Origin: CATOSK01 sp963665735
GTDB lineage: Bacteria; Chloroflexota; Dehalococcoidia; Lucifugimonadales; UBA3495
Direction of reading: 5' to 3'
Assembly (NCBI GenBank): GCA_963665735.1
Contig: OY762444.1
Span: 2,108,001 to 2,172,000, forward strand
DNA length: 64,000 bases
This document shows positions 8,271 through 16,242 of the stretch, piece by piece. A model generated the notes under the pieces. That model saw nothing but the letters and a program-made list of their open reading frames with translations. It was not told the DNA's origin and did not search any database. The translations under genes were made by a program, and so were the position numbers. How positions within the stretch are numbered: position 1 is the stretch's first letter; each line of letters starts with the position of its first letter.

Positions 8271-10055
8271 CTAAGTGGTGGGGGGTTGCCAAATTTTGGT
8301 GATCGCCTCCCCCAATTGTTGGCTTCGATGTTGAATGGCGTTTTCGTCCCAAACGGAGGGCGCGTTCTCTAGCAATTCTTTGTTGATGAACAACGCGCTG
8401 AAATTGTTCAATGCTTTGCGTTTATTTTCCCAGGAACGGTTAGACATACTAGAATTGAGTTCCTTAGTGGCTAAGGTCAAGTTCCCGATAAGTCCAATGT
8501 GACGATTGCGAAAGTCGGTGGCCTCGCTTTTGTCCATTTGCTGGTCAGGTAATGGCCATCCATCTTCGTTCCAGCGTTGCGGTAGTAGATGCTCTACCGT
8601 GAGTTTAGATGTTTCACCCACTTGTTCAGCCATCACCGGCCTTTTGCCGACCTCAATGGCTTCAAGTATCATCTTCCTACGAGCAGCGTTGCCTGGCATC
8701 GGGTTCACAGATAGGTAATCTTTCACTCGCCTATCGTCTGGCCAGATTCTATTATCCGCGGTCTGGCTGCTCAAAAATTGGATAACCGCTTGGTCCGGTT
8801 GTACGGAAGTATTGGTCTCCAAATGTTTGACTAGCTCTATGAACAGCCTGTTGAGACCCTGAGAACCTTGACCGCACACAGCCCTCCGCACCAGGTAACT
8901 TTCTAGTGCGTGCACCGCCGACTTTCGCTCTTGGTCTCCAATGTCTTGCGTGTATAGCCACAAAAGAGGAGGCATGATGACGCTAATTTCCAATGTCTTG
9001 ACGCGTTTGAGGACATCTTCGATTCCGGGTTGTCTGTTCTCCTCAATGTTCTTGTATATGATTCCTGCTCCCCTAATGTCGCTGGCTAGGGAATCTATCG
9101 GTGTGCTATGTCGTTCTTTTTCGCGCTCGACAAACCCTCGGAATGTCGCGGCGGTGCGACGAATCGGGACATACTCGCCTACGCGCATCGTGCACCAGTA
9201 ATTGAGGAATCGGTCAAGTTGCATTTGGAGGTCGCGCCCTCGGCTTTCCTCTTTCCGCCACCAATCATCCTCGAACATTCCCCACAGTTCGTTTGCCTTC
9301 CCCCAATCGTCAATGACGTCGGCTTCGTACATCACCGTATTCTTTATATAGTCAGCTTCCTTGAGCCGTTCCCCTCGGCTGTTTAGAATCTCAAAAATAA
9401 AGTGGGGTTTTTCGCTGGTATCGAGGTCGATAGTGGCAACCTTAAGGTATTTGGTCAACGCTTTGTGAAGTGCCCGAGCCCTGATAGCCACGTGTTCTGG
9501 TTCTTGATTGAGCCAAGCCGACACCCAGTTTCGGAAGTGACCGTACGCATTAACGATGGATCGGGGAGGGCGGTTTTGGCCTAGTCTGTCCCTTATAATG
9601 TCTTGAAAATCCGCTTGGTCTAGGCCATTGGATTGACGAATTTTGGTGGCGTTTAGATAGTCGCCGGCAGTTCGATTTTCCTCGTTAAACATACAATCTT
9701 GCAGAGTTCCGAATTCTGTGGTCGAAACGAGCGATGAGGTAAACTCCATTGAGATTGCTTTGATGAGGAGTTGCAAGGTAGTCAGCCGCTGTTGACCATC
9801 GACAACCAATACTGGCTGGACTTCGCTAAACTGAGTGTCACCGTTTCGTGGCTGAACTACAATCGCTCCCATAAAATGGGGAAGCAAATCGGGAGAGTCC
9901 GGAGCGCGCAATATCTTCTCAGCTACCTTCTGGACATCGTCCCACAACGCTTCCCACTGCTCTTCACTCCAAGCATATGGGCGTTGAAATTCTGGTATTC
10001 GATACGAAACGTTAAAATTGAACAGGTCGCTCAATCCCATTATTTTTGCATCCAT
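8271..10055 (-). CDS. DUF262/DUF1524 (GmrSD-like) protein
   Basis: 594 residues from the ATG at 10055, which has GAGGG upstream. A TTG one codon earlier is less likely. The N-terminal DUF262 (ParB-like, GmrS) region starts FQRPYAWSEEQWEALWDDV and includes the DGQQRLTTLQLL motif near residue 85-96. The middle is helical. The C-terminal DUF1524 (GmrD, HNH-like) has VEHLLPQRWN and HIGLIGNLTL...WENKRKAL, the pattern of the His-Me finger nuclease. Proteins with both halves are type IV modification-dependent restriction enzymes (GmrSD, BrxU) or close relatives that cut modified phage DNA. It stands alone and is AT-richer than the flanks. The specific modified base is unknown. Confidence 0.88.
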   Translation of the reverse strand: MDAKIMGLSDLFNFNVSYRIPEFQRPYAWSEEQWEALWDDVQKVAEKILRAPDSPDLLPHFMGAIVVQPRNGDTQFSEVQPVLVVDGQQRLTTLQLLIKAISMEFTSSLVSTTEFGTLQDCMFNEENRTAGDYLNATKIRQSNGLDQADFQDIIRDRLGQNRPPRSIVNAYGHFRNWVSAWLNQEPEHVAIRARALHKALTKYLKVATIDLDTSEKPHFIFEILNSRGERLKEADYIKNTVMYEADVIDDWGKANELWGMFEDDWWRKEESRGRDLQMQLDRFLNYWCTMRVGEYVPIRRTAATFRGFVEREKERHSTPIDSLASDIRGAGIIYKNIEENRQPGIEDVLKRVKTLEISVIMPPLLWLYTQDIGDQERKSAVHALESYLVRRAVCGQGSQGLNRLFIELVKHLETNTSVQPDQAVIQFLSSQTADNRIWPDDRRVKDYLSVNPMPGNAARRKMILEAIEVGKRPVMAEQVGETSKLTVEHLLPQRWNEDGWPLPDQQMDKSEATDFRNRHIGLIGNLTLATKELNSSMSNRSWENKRKALNNFSALFINKELLENAPSVWDENAIQHRSQQLGEAITKIWQPPTT

Positions 10056-10193
10056 CAAGTCCCTCTTCGTGATACTTACTTGGGCTGGTTAGAGCGGATT
10101 CGAGAGTTTGTCTGGTAAACCACTTGTGGATACCTACATTGATAAAGGCCAAATGTATAGTACATTAAGGATGGTAACGTACATAATCTAAGG

Positions 10194-10349
10194 ATGTCAA
10201 TGCTTGCTACGGTCGCTACACTATCAATTGAACAACGTGCCCTAACCCGAAAATTTGGGCACGGCCTGGGTTCTCCCAGTCTGGATGACATGGTGAAAGC
10301 ACTGCGCGATGAGGCGGAGGAGGTGGCGGCTCTGCCCGGCGCGGCGTGA
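10194..10349 (+). CDS. Possible 51-residue small protein or gene remnant
   Basis: A short open frame of 51 residues beginning MSMLATVATL and ending EEVAALPGAA lies in the gap between the DUF262 gene and the OsmC-family gene. The second half is acidic and amphipathic. There is no strong ribosome binding site and no recognised family, so it may equally be the tail of a decayed gene. Confidence 0.25.
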   Translation: MSMLATVATLSIEQRALTRKFGHGLGSPSLDDMVKALRDEAEEVAALPGAA

Positions 10350-10383
10350 GACGGCAGTTCGCCACCCCGCCGGTTCCCGGTGA

Positions 10384-10389
10384 TATACT
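10384..10389 (+). promoter_or_regulatory. Candidate -10 box of the OsmC-family gene
   Basis: TATACT lies 41 bases before the OsmC-family ATG and is followed by a strong AAGGAGG ribosome binding site at about 10420-10426. A convincing -35 element is not visible. Confidence 0.4.
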
Positions 10390-10429
10390 TGGCGGGAGAC
10401 GGCCAATCTTGTCTTTCTAAGGAGGCGAC

Positions 10430-10870
10430 ATGGCGTTAGAGCTGGCGTATAAGGTTCGGAGTTACAGCACCGGCACATTGGGACGGGCGATTTGCAATTC
10501 CCGCAACCACCATTGGGTCGCCGACGATTCCGGCGGCGAGGAAGTCGGGGCGGGAGAGCTTTTCTTTTCGGGGATTGTGGCTTGCGCCGTCAACATGGTG
10601 CAGCGTTTGGCCCACCAGGGGGATGTTCCGCTGGAGTGGATGGACGTTTCCATCGAAGGGTATCGGGACTCGGAAAAGCCGGCGGCGGACATATCGCTTT
10701 ACGACGATATACGGGTGCATTTCCAGATGTGGGGGGTGGACGACGACCAGGGGCAGGAATTGGTGAAAACCTGGAAACGGCGTTGACCCCTTTACGGTTC
10801 GGTCGCCGTGGCGACCCCAAGCACGACGGTAACGGCGGAGATTCACGCCGAGGCGCACAGCCGGGTGTAG
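10430..10870 (+). CDS. OsmC-family peroxiredoxin-like protein, probable selenoprotein (in-frame TGA)
   Basis: Read through the TGA at 10784-10786, the frame encodes 146 residues, the usual length of OsmC/Ohr-family thiol peroxidases. The first redox cysteine is C52 in the GIVACAVNMV helix. The second, normally the C of a CP motif near residue 120, falls exactly on the TGA, giving KRR-[TGA]-PLYGSVAVATPSTTVTAEI, and coding resumes in frame with a normal OsmC C-terminus up to TAG at 10870. A six-base-pair hairpin (10801-10816) with a G in its tetraloop begins 14 bases after the TGA, where a bacterial SECIS element should be. OsmC-like selenoproteins are known from marine metagenomes. Stopping at the TGA would leave a 118-residue protein missing its catalytic partner residue. 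A TGC-to-TGA nonsense mutation is the alternative. No selA/B/C/D genes are in the window to confirm the pathway. Confidence 0.75.
10801..10816 (+). promoter_or_regulatory. Candidate bacterial SECIS hairpin
   Basis: GGTCGC-CGTG-GCGACC forms a perfect six-base-pair stem with a four-base loop. The loop begins 20 bases downstream of the in-frame TGA, within the 16-37 base distance seen for bacterial SECIS elements, and has G at its second position. It lies inside the OsmC coding frame. Confidence 0.6.
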
Positions 10871-11119
10871 GAAACTCCGGCGGGGGGCGGAGGCAATCGC
10901 ATCAGGATTCTTCCCAACCGCATAGCAGGGAATCGGCTGATGGTGGTAGGGGCAGGTTTGAAAACTGTCTCTACGGGCATAGCGCCGGTGGGCGAATAAT
11001 GTAGAAACGGTGGTTAATTTTGCCGTTCGCCCCGAGCTTTCTCACCCAGGGCCGCACGTTCATGCGCCGCCGCGGTGCGCGTTCCGGCAAAGCCATCAAA
11101 TGTCGGCGCCAAAAGGCAG
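10871..11119. other. Short gene-free gap
   Basis: About 250 bases between the OsmC-family gene and the convergent coiled-coil gene. No open frame, hairpin or repeat could be supported here. Confidence 0.5.
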
Positions 11120-11542
11120 CTATTGCAGCGTGAATCTCAGGCGGTCCATGTCTTCCTTGGTGGCCAACTCCGCCAGCCTCGCCTCCATTTGTTGCAGCCG
11201 TCCGGCAATCCGTTCAATGGTAATCCTCAATTTGGTCCGGGCGCGCCCGGCTCTTCCCTTGGTGCCCAAACTCTCCAAATCCACCTTTATTTGTTCCAGG
11301 TCCGTGCGGAACAATCCCAGGTCGGTACGGGTGGCCTGAACGTCCTCCTCTTCGATTAGAACAGGGATCATGGCCTCCAGGCGTTCCAGTGGCGCGCGAT
11401 AAGTTTCCGGGTCCGCAGCCAACAAGTCGCGCAGGTTTTCCGCGTCTTCCCTGGTGGCCAGGTTGGCGACGATGCCGTCAATACGGGTAAGGGCGTTTTC
11501 CAGCGCGCGAATACGCTCAACGTCGGAATTAAGTTCAGTCAT
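11120..11542 (-). CDS. Coiled-coil hypothetical protein
   Basis: 140 residues, almost entirely helical and rich in E, R and L with heptad-like spacing (ERIRALENALTRIDGIVANL, LFRTDLEQIKVDLESLG, RLQQMEARLAELATKEDMDRL). It has no hydrophobic membrane segment and no catalytic motif. The ATG at 11542 is preceded by GGACGCC, a weak ribosome binding site. Nothing links it to its neighbours beyond position. It resembles the general class of small coiled-coil proteins that also occur at 52999 and 55826, without clear homology to them. Confidence 0.6.
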   Translation of the reverse strand: MTELNSDVERIRALENALTRIDGIVANLATREDAENLRDLLAADPETYRAPLERLEAMIPVLIEEEDVQATRTDLGLFRTDLEQIKVDLESLGTKGRAGRARTKLRITIERIAGRLQQMEARLAELATKEDMDRLRFTLQ

Positions 11543-11726
11543 GGCTGGCGTCCTTCAAGGCACAGGGTAGGATATGGGGCAAGAATAACGCAGGGAAGGT
11601 TTGCGCCGCAAGGGGCAAATGTCCCCTTCCCCCTGCCAAGGGGAGGGAGGGGGTTGTTAACCAGATGCGGCGGAGTAGGTTGAAACCTTGCGGCTTCTAC
11701 GGGAATATGAGGATGTTTGTTGTCAC

Positions 11727-13154
11727 TTAACCTTTCATAGGACTTGTTTCCTGTAAGGTTAGGAATGCCCTAATTTGCTTAATTTTTTCCAACAGTTCAT
11801 CAAACGTCATGACGACTACATCCTTAGAGTTGCCACGAAAAATCTCAAACGACCTCATTTGCTCCCGGTTCGGAGGCATCGTTCCGATAAGGAGGAAACA
11901 ATGAACTGAATATGTGCTCAGGTCGCGTTCCCCGCTATTCTCCTTGATTTGTGCTATTTCTTGTTCAAGATGATACTTTTGAGTAAGCGCCTGGTTAATG
12001 GCCCCCGATAGGTCTCTGGAAGGGATAAAAACACCTGAACGATATTGTTTATCATTTAGGAGCTTGGTGCTTGGCTTCTTAATCTCAACGATTGCAGCGT
12101 TATGGGTCAGGCTGTGCTTGAGGAGGAAATCCGCAACTTTGCCACCTGTTCCAGACAAACCTCGCCCGCCGACGGATGGCTGATCTTGAACGTGGACGAT
12201 TGGATAACCGAACGCCGAATTTAACACGAAGGAATTCTCCTCTAGGAACTTTTGCCAGATTCCCTCCGGAAGTCTTCGCTTATTCATCATTCCTTCATAC
12301 TGTTCAATAAGGCTGTCAAGGGATACTAGCTGTAGGTCTCTTTGGAAACTAGCAAATTCGGAGGGGTTAGCTTTGGCAATAGACCGCGAGTTTTGGGATA
12401 CTATATCAAACGCTAGTCCATGTTCGCTTTGAGAGAATGAACGTGGGCGGGTATTTGTACGCCCAGAGTTGTCGCTTTGTAACGACTTGGGCCTCGGTAA
12501 CAACAGGGGTTGACCGATTGCCTTTGCGATACGATTTCTAACATTATCGTGGGTTACGTCTCGGATGTCTGACATACCATTTGTATTGACTCTGTTGACC
12601 ATCTTCCGTATTGATTCAAACTCAGACTCCGAAATAACAAAGGTACCTTGATTGGTGTCCACCGGTATTTCAACCGCGTCCGAAATCAGTATTTCGTTGC
12701 AATTGGTAAGCTCTTCCACTGCGTCAACGAGGAATCGGTGGCGTTGGGTCATGCCCAAGCCAAAATCAAAATCCTTAACAAAGCAAGATGGCAATTCCTC
12801 TAAGACTTCCATTACTTCGTGTTCCGATGAAGGCAACTCACCGTCGAAGTCAACATAGAGCAGTTTTCCACTCGCGAGCGTAATTCGCTCAATTTGACCG
12901 TATTTGGGTTCCAAAATATTCGCCCAAATGGTGTTCTTGGTCCTAATGGGAAATATAGTCAATCTCTTGCTTTGTGCGTTAAATCGAAGCAACCTAGCAC
13001 GAGGATTGTCTAAGTTATCTGAGGAAGCACGCCTCTCTTGGAGGCGTTCGGTCGAAGGTACATAGTACACGTCCAAGGACGTCTCGTTTTCCCGCTCGAA
13101 AGCTAAAGTGCCGGGATAAGGGTCTCTCGGGTTCGGATCACTGATTCGAGGCAT
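11727..13154 (-). CDS. sduA: Shedu anti-phage protein (DUF4263 nuclease)
   Basis: 475 residues from the ATG at 13154, chosen because GGAGACC lies six bases upstream. A GTG 18 bases earlier is possible. The C-terminal domain (about 290-470) matches DUF4263, the PD-(D/E)XK nuclease of the single-gene Shedu defence system. It has an LxEEN-SFVLNSAFG segment, GGRGLSGTGGKVADFLL with D342, VEIKKPST with E357 and K359, and the YRSGVFIPSRDLSGAINQALTQK strand-helix that follows in Shedu proteins. The N-terminal 280 residues are variable in this family and probably sense infection. It is clearly AT-richer than surrounding genes and stands alone between repeats, as expected for a transferred defence gene. 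Confidence 0.88.
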   Translation of the reverse strand: MPRISDPNPRDPYPGTLAFERENETSLDVYYVPSTERLQERRASSDNLDNPRARLLRFNAQSKRLTIFPIRTKNTIWANILEPKYGQIERITLASGKLLYVDFDGELPSSEHEVMEVLEELPSCFVKDFDFGLGMTQRHRFLVDAVEELTNCNEILISDAVEIPVDTNQGTFVISESEFESIRKMVNRVNTNGMSDIRDVTHDNVRNRIAKAIGQPLLLPRPKSLQSDNSGRTNTRPRSFSQSEHGLAFDIVSQNSRSIAKANPSEFASFQRDLQLVSLDSLIEQYEGMMNKRRLPEGIWQKFLEENSFVLNSAFGYPIVHVQDQPSVGGRGLSGTGGKVADFLLKHSLTHNAAIVEIKKPSTKLLNDKQYRSGVFIPSRDLSGAINQALTQKYHLEQEIAQIKENSGERDLSTYSVHCFLLIGTMPPNREQMRSFEIFRGNSKDVVVMTFDELLEKIKQIRAFLTLQETSPMKG

Positions 13155-13172
13155 AGAGGTCTCCGTTAGCAC

Positions 13173-13471
13173 AGAACAATGTCCAAGATATTACCCCATT
13201 CAAAATGAACTGGGATGCAATGCGCACCCGCCCTGCTCTTTTAAGTTCATATCATTTGTCTTTCCCCATTTTCTATACCAATCTTGCCGGACACAGCGCA
13301 ACGTAGCCGTCCCCTTCCCGTTCGATTATCGCCGTCAACCGCCTGGTAGTCGCCACGTCCAACCTCCATCGGAGCATTTTCCTCGCCGAAATACGACCCC
13401 CACCCTAACCCTCCCCCTACCAGGGGGAGGGGATTTAGGTTCCCGCCTTAGATGCACAGGGGGGATTATAG
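13173..13471. other. Intergenic gap with one G-rich repeat
   Basis: About 300 bases between the Shedu start and the end of the amidohydrolase gene. The family 1 repeat at 13396-13436 is the only structure seen. Confidence 0.5.
13396..13436 (-). repeat. G-rich hairpin repeat (family 1), reverse orientation
   Basis: ACCCCCACCCTAACCC followed by the CTCCCCCT/AGGGGGAG hairpin, nearly identical to 1689-1730. It sits about 35 bases beyond the 3' end of the amidohydrolase gene. Confidence 0.8.
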
Positions 13472-14488
13472 TCAGGCGTCTATCCGGTAAACCCGCACCG
13501 CGGTGTCGTGGAACAGGTCGGCCCGCTGCTCGGCGGTGTAGTCCGCCGACAGCCGCTTGAAGGCGTTGTACATGACGTTGTAGGAAAAGGAAACCTTGTC
13601 CGGCGGGAAGTTGCTCTCGAACATACAGCGGTCGGCCCCGAACTGCTCGATAGCGTAGCTCATCCAGGGAGACATGGCCTCAGCCAGCTCTTCGGAACCG
13701 ATGGGAATGTCCCGCGCGTGCCAGCCGAACCCCCACCGTGGCATACCCATGCCGCCCACTTTCAGCGTGACGTTGGGACAGGCGGCGACGGCGGCGATTC
13801 CTTCCCGCCATTGGGGGATGATTTCGTCGTCCCGGTTGGCGTAGATTCCCGTTCTGCTGACCCCGCCCAGGTGGTTGAGGATGATGGTCAAATCAGGGAC
13901 GGCTTGGGCGAAGTCGGCCAACTCCGGCAGTTGGGGGAAGGACAGCATGGTGTCCATTGAAAGCCCCATATCGGCCAGGACGCCGGCGCCGGCCCGGAAA
14001 GTATCATCGGCCAGAATCCCCTGGCTTTCCCGGTCTTCCAGGGCCGGGTCAGGACTCCAGGTTACGTTGTGGCGGATTCCCTTGAAACGGTTGGGGCTGG
14101 CCGCTTGCAGGGCCTCCAACACCGGGCGGACGTTTTCGCCCAGCTTCAAGTCGGCGTGGCCGACGATGGCAGCGGCGGCGCGGGCCGGGCCGTAAATGCC
14201 GCTGGCGCTGGACGCGGCCTGCCCCTGGACAAACTCGACTTCCCCCACCGGGCGCAACTCGGCGGGGCCATCGGCCCGGTACATGGAGCGGGCCTCGACG
14301 AAAACCGTCGAGCGGACGTTGTGGCCGCTGTCCAAATCGCCCATCAGTTCATGGATTAAGTAGCGCTGGTAAGGGATGCTGGCGGGACGCCTATCCCAAA
14401 AATGGTGGTGTGGGTCGCACAGGGGCATATCCGGTTCCAGGGGTTCCTCCTGGGTCAGGGCCAGCCAGTCATTTCCACCGAAGGGCAT
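13472..14488 (-). CDS. Amidohydrolase family (amidohydrolase_2) metal-dependent hydrolase
   Basis: 338 residues with a TIM-barrel hydrolase pattern: DPHHHFWD near residue 25-32 supplies the first metal histidines, ILNHLGG in the middle and MFESNFPPDK near the C-terminus supply further conserved positions. The family includes 2-pyrone-4,6-dicarboxylate lactonase and decarboxylases such as ACMSD, which act on small carboxylate or lactone substrates. Which of these applies cannot be told. It stands alone, reading towards the Shedu gene, and is GC-rich like the core genome. Confidence 0.88.
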   Translation of the reverse strand: MPFGGNDWLALTQEEPLEPDMPLCDPHHHFWDRRPASIPYQRYLIHELMGDLDSGHNVRSTVFVEARSMYRADGPAELRPVGEVEFVQGQAASSASGIYGPARAAAAIVGHADLKLGENVRPVLEALQAASPNRFKGIRHNVTWSPDPALEDRESQGILADDTFRAGAGVLADMGLSMDTMLSFPQLPELADFAQAVPDLTIILNHLGGVSRTGIYANRDDEIIPQWREGIAAVAACPNVTLKVGGMGMPRWGFGWHARDIPIGSEELAEAMSPWMSYAIEQFGADRCMFESNFPPDKVSFSYNVMYNAFKRLSADYTAEQRADLFHDTAVRVYRIDA

Positions 14489-14587
14489 AACAACACCTCC
14501 GCCACAGGTTTAGGCCGGTCAATGATACCACAGGGGCAGGTTCGGGGCCGTTTCCAGCCGGCGGGAACTTCATGGAAGACCCAGAAC

Positions 14588-16108
14588 CTACGGGGCTTTG
14601 ACAATGTTCCGCGGTACGGGAAAATCTTTGATGAAAGACTTGGCGTAGGACATCCACCCGCCTTGATATGGCCGACTGGTGTGCTTGATGAAGAAATCCA
14701 TGTCTTCCGAGTTCAGTACCGGCAGCAGGTCTTGCAGGCGGACTTGTCCTTTGGACTTGATGCAGTAGCCGGAGTAGAAAGTCGCGTCGGGCTTGTGCCA
14801 AAGCTGGAAGTTGGGCTGCTTGTTCATCCCGGAGGTCAATATCTTTTCGCCGAATCCCGACGTAATGGACACCGGGCGACCGAAGGCGTACCACCGGGAC
14901 GGGTCAAAATTGCCCTTGTCGCGGTTCAGCAGACGCCGTTTATTAAATTCCAGCCACTGGTAAGCCCTTGGGGCTTGTGCCGCAATTCTTTGCTCCGGGA
15001 GCAACTTCCCTTGGCCATCGTAGGGGTATAGCAATACCCGCGAGCGTTGGTCTTTCCCGGATTGCATGACGGAAGCCTTAACGACATCCCGGAGAATCCA
15101 TTTCTCCAGTTCAATTTCCTGCCCGTCCATGATGCAAGGCACGTATTCACCGCCGTGACCGCCAAGTTCCTGCTGCGCCGCCGTTGCGTATATGAAAACG
15201 TCGTCCGCCAGGGTCTGAATCCCCACGTGGATGTCCGCTATTTCGCCCAGCCTTGGCCCCCTGGCCCGCAGGTCTTCCAAGCGGCGTCGTTCTTGGGGGG
15301 TTGAGGCTATCCAGGGGAGGCGTGGGTTGTCGGGGTCAACGCTGATGGTTCCCCCGTCAACGAAAGCCTTTCCGTCAAACCTTGAAACCGGCGGGGGATG
15401 GAACGGCGCGCTTTTCTCGACAATGGCTATCACGGTGTAGGTGGTTACATCGTCAAAAACCTGGTGTTCAGCGAAGTCTATCAGTTTCTTGACGTTGTGG
15501 GACGTGACCAGCAAGCGACGCAGCAGTTCGCCGGATTGAGACCGCAGCCAGCTGGACGGGGTGATGTAGCCGAGCATCCCGCCCGGGCGCAGCAAATCCA
15601 GGCCAAGTTCGTAGAAAACCAGGTATAGGTCAGTTGCTCCCTTAAGGACGGTCCATTGGCCGGCTAAGCGGTCTCTGCCTTCCTGTTCCAAATGCTGCAC
15701 TCTCACGTATGGCGGGTTGCCGACTACGTGAGTGAACCGTCCCCGGTCCGGCATGAACGCCTCGCGGTCAAAAGCGTTTCTTCGCTCAATCTGCCAGTCA
15801 ATAACCTCTCCCGGATGATGCTCATTGACCAATTGATCCAGGAGAAATCTGCATCGCGAAATCGCCCCCTCGTCAATGTCGTAACCGCCCATGCGCTGCA
15901 AAACCAACCGGGCGTCCGCTTGGTTCAACTTTGCCAGCACTCGCTGGGCAAACCCGGTCAAGAACGCTCCGTCCCCGGAGGAGGGATCGCACAGCGATAC
16001 CCCCTTGAGGGCGTCCGGGTTCTCCGGCAGCACGGTGTCCAGGATGGCGTCCACAATGCCGGGCGGAGTGTAAACCACGCCATGCCTTTTTCTCTCGGCG
16101 ACGTTCAC
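14588..16108 (-). CDS. N6-adenine DNA methyltransferase (M.TaqI/Eco57I-like)
   Basis: 506 residues starting with GTG. The N-terminal half is a gamma-type adenine methyltransferase: SAM-binding motif I is DPSSGDGAFL near residue 41-50 and the catalytic motif IV is NPPY in VVGNPPYVRVQ near residue 130. The C-terminal 220 residues look like a TaqI-type target-recognition domain (YEY-type GFGEKILTSGMNKQPNF, then a KSKGQVRLQDLLPVLNS segment). No endonuclease domain is visible, so it is either a lone modification enzyme or the modification half of a system whose nuclease lies elsewhere. It overlaps a decayed small ORF upstream by GTGA and follows the methyltransferase-HNH gene, so the two probably work as a unit. 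Confidence 0.9.
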   Translation of the reverse strand: MNVAERKRHGVVYTPPGIVDAILDTVLPENPDALKGVSLCDPSSGDGAFLTGFAQRVLAKLNQADARLVLQRMGGYDIDEGAISRCRFLLDQLVNEHHPGEVIDWQIERRNAFDREAFMPDRGRFTHVVGNPPYVRVQHLEQEGRDRLAGQWTVLKGATDLYLVFYELGLDLLRPGGMLGYITPSSWLRSQSGELLRRLLVTSHNVKKLIDFAEHQVFDDVTTYTVIAIVEKSAPFHPPPVSRFDGKAFVDGGTISVDPDNPRLPWIASTPQERRRLEDLRARGPRLGEIADIHVGIQTLADDVFIYATAAQQELGGHGGEYVPCIMDGQEIELEKWILRDVVKASVMQSGKDQRSRVLLYPYDGQGKLLPEQRIAAQAPRAYQWLEFNKRRLLNRDKGNFDPSRWYAFGRPVSITSGFGEKILTSGMNKQPNFQLWHKPDATFYSGYCIKSKGQVRLQDLLPVLNSEDMDFFIKHTSRPYQGGWMSYAKSFIKDFPVPRNIVKAP

Positions 16109-16223
16109 GGGGTGGCGTATCTCAGTTCGATGCGTCTTGCCATTCGGGTGAAAAAATGCTCAATGTTCAGAGCATCCGCCAAGGCGCGGCTTTGTCAAAG
16201 GCTTGTTGCAGAAGTTGGTTCAT
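16105..16223 (-). pseudogene. Frameshifted small ORF between two methyltransferase genes
   Basis: An ATG at 16223 behind AGGCAAGAAC begins MNQLLQQAFDKAAP but stops after 18 codons. A one-base shift continues as LADALNIEHFFTRMARRIE...RYATP and ends with TGA overlapping the GTG start of the downstream methyltransferase. The two pieces together would make a protein of about 40 residues, joined by a single missing base. The precise GTGA overlap suggests the downstream start was translationally coupled to this ORF. Confidence 0.45.
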
Positions 16224-16242
16224 GTTCTTGCCTCAGCGTAGT

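Noticed and set aside
10430..10786. Truncated 118-residue OsmC pseudogene
   Set aside because: The frame beyond the TGA codes for a normal OsmC C-terminus and a SECIS-like hairpin follows, so readthrough is the better explanation.
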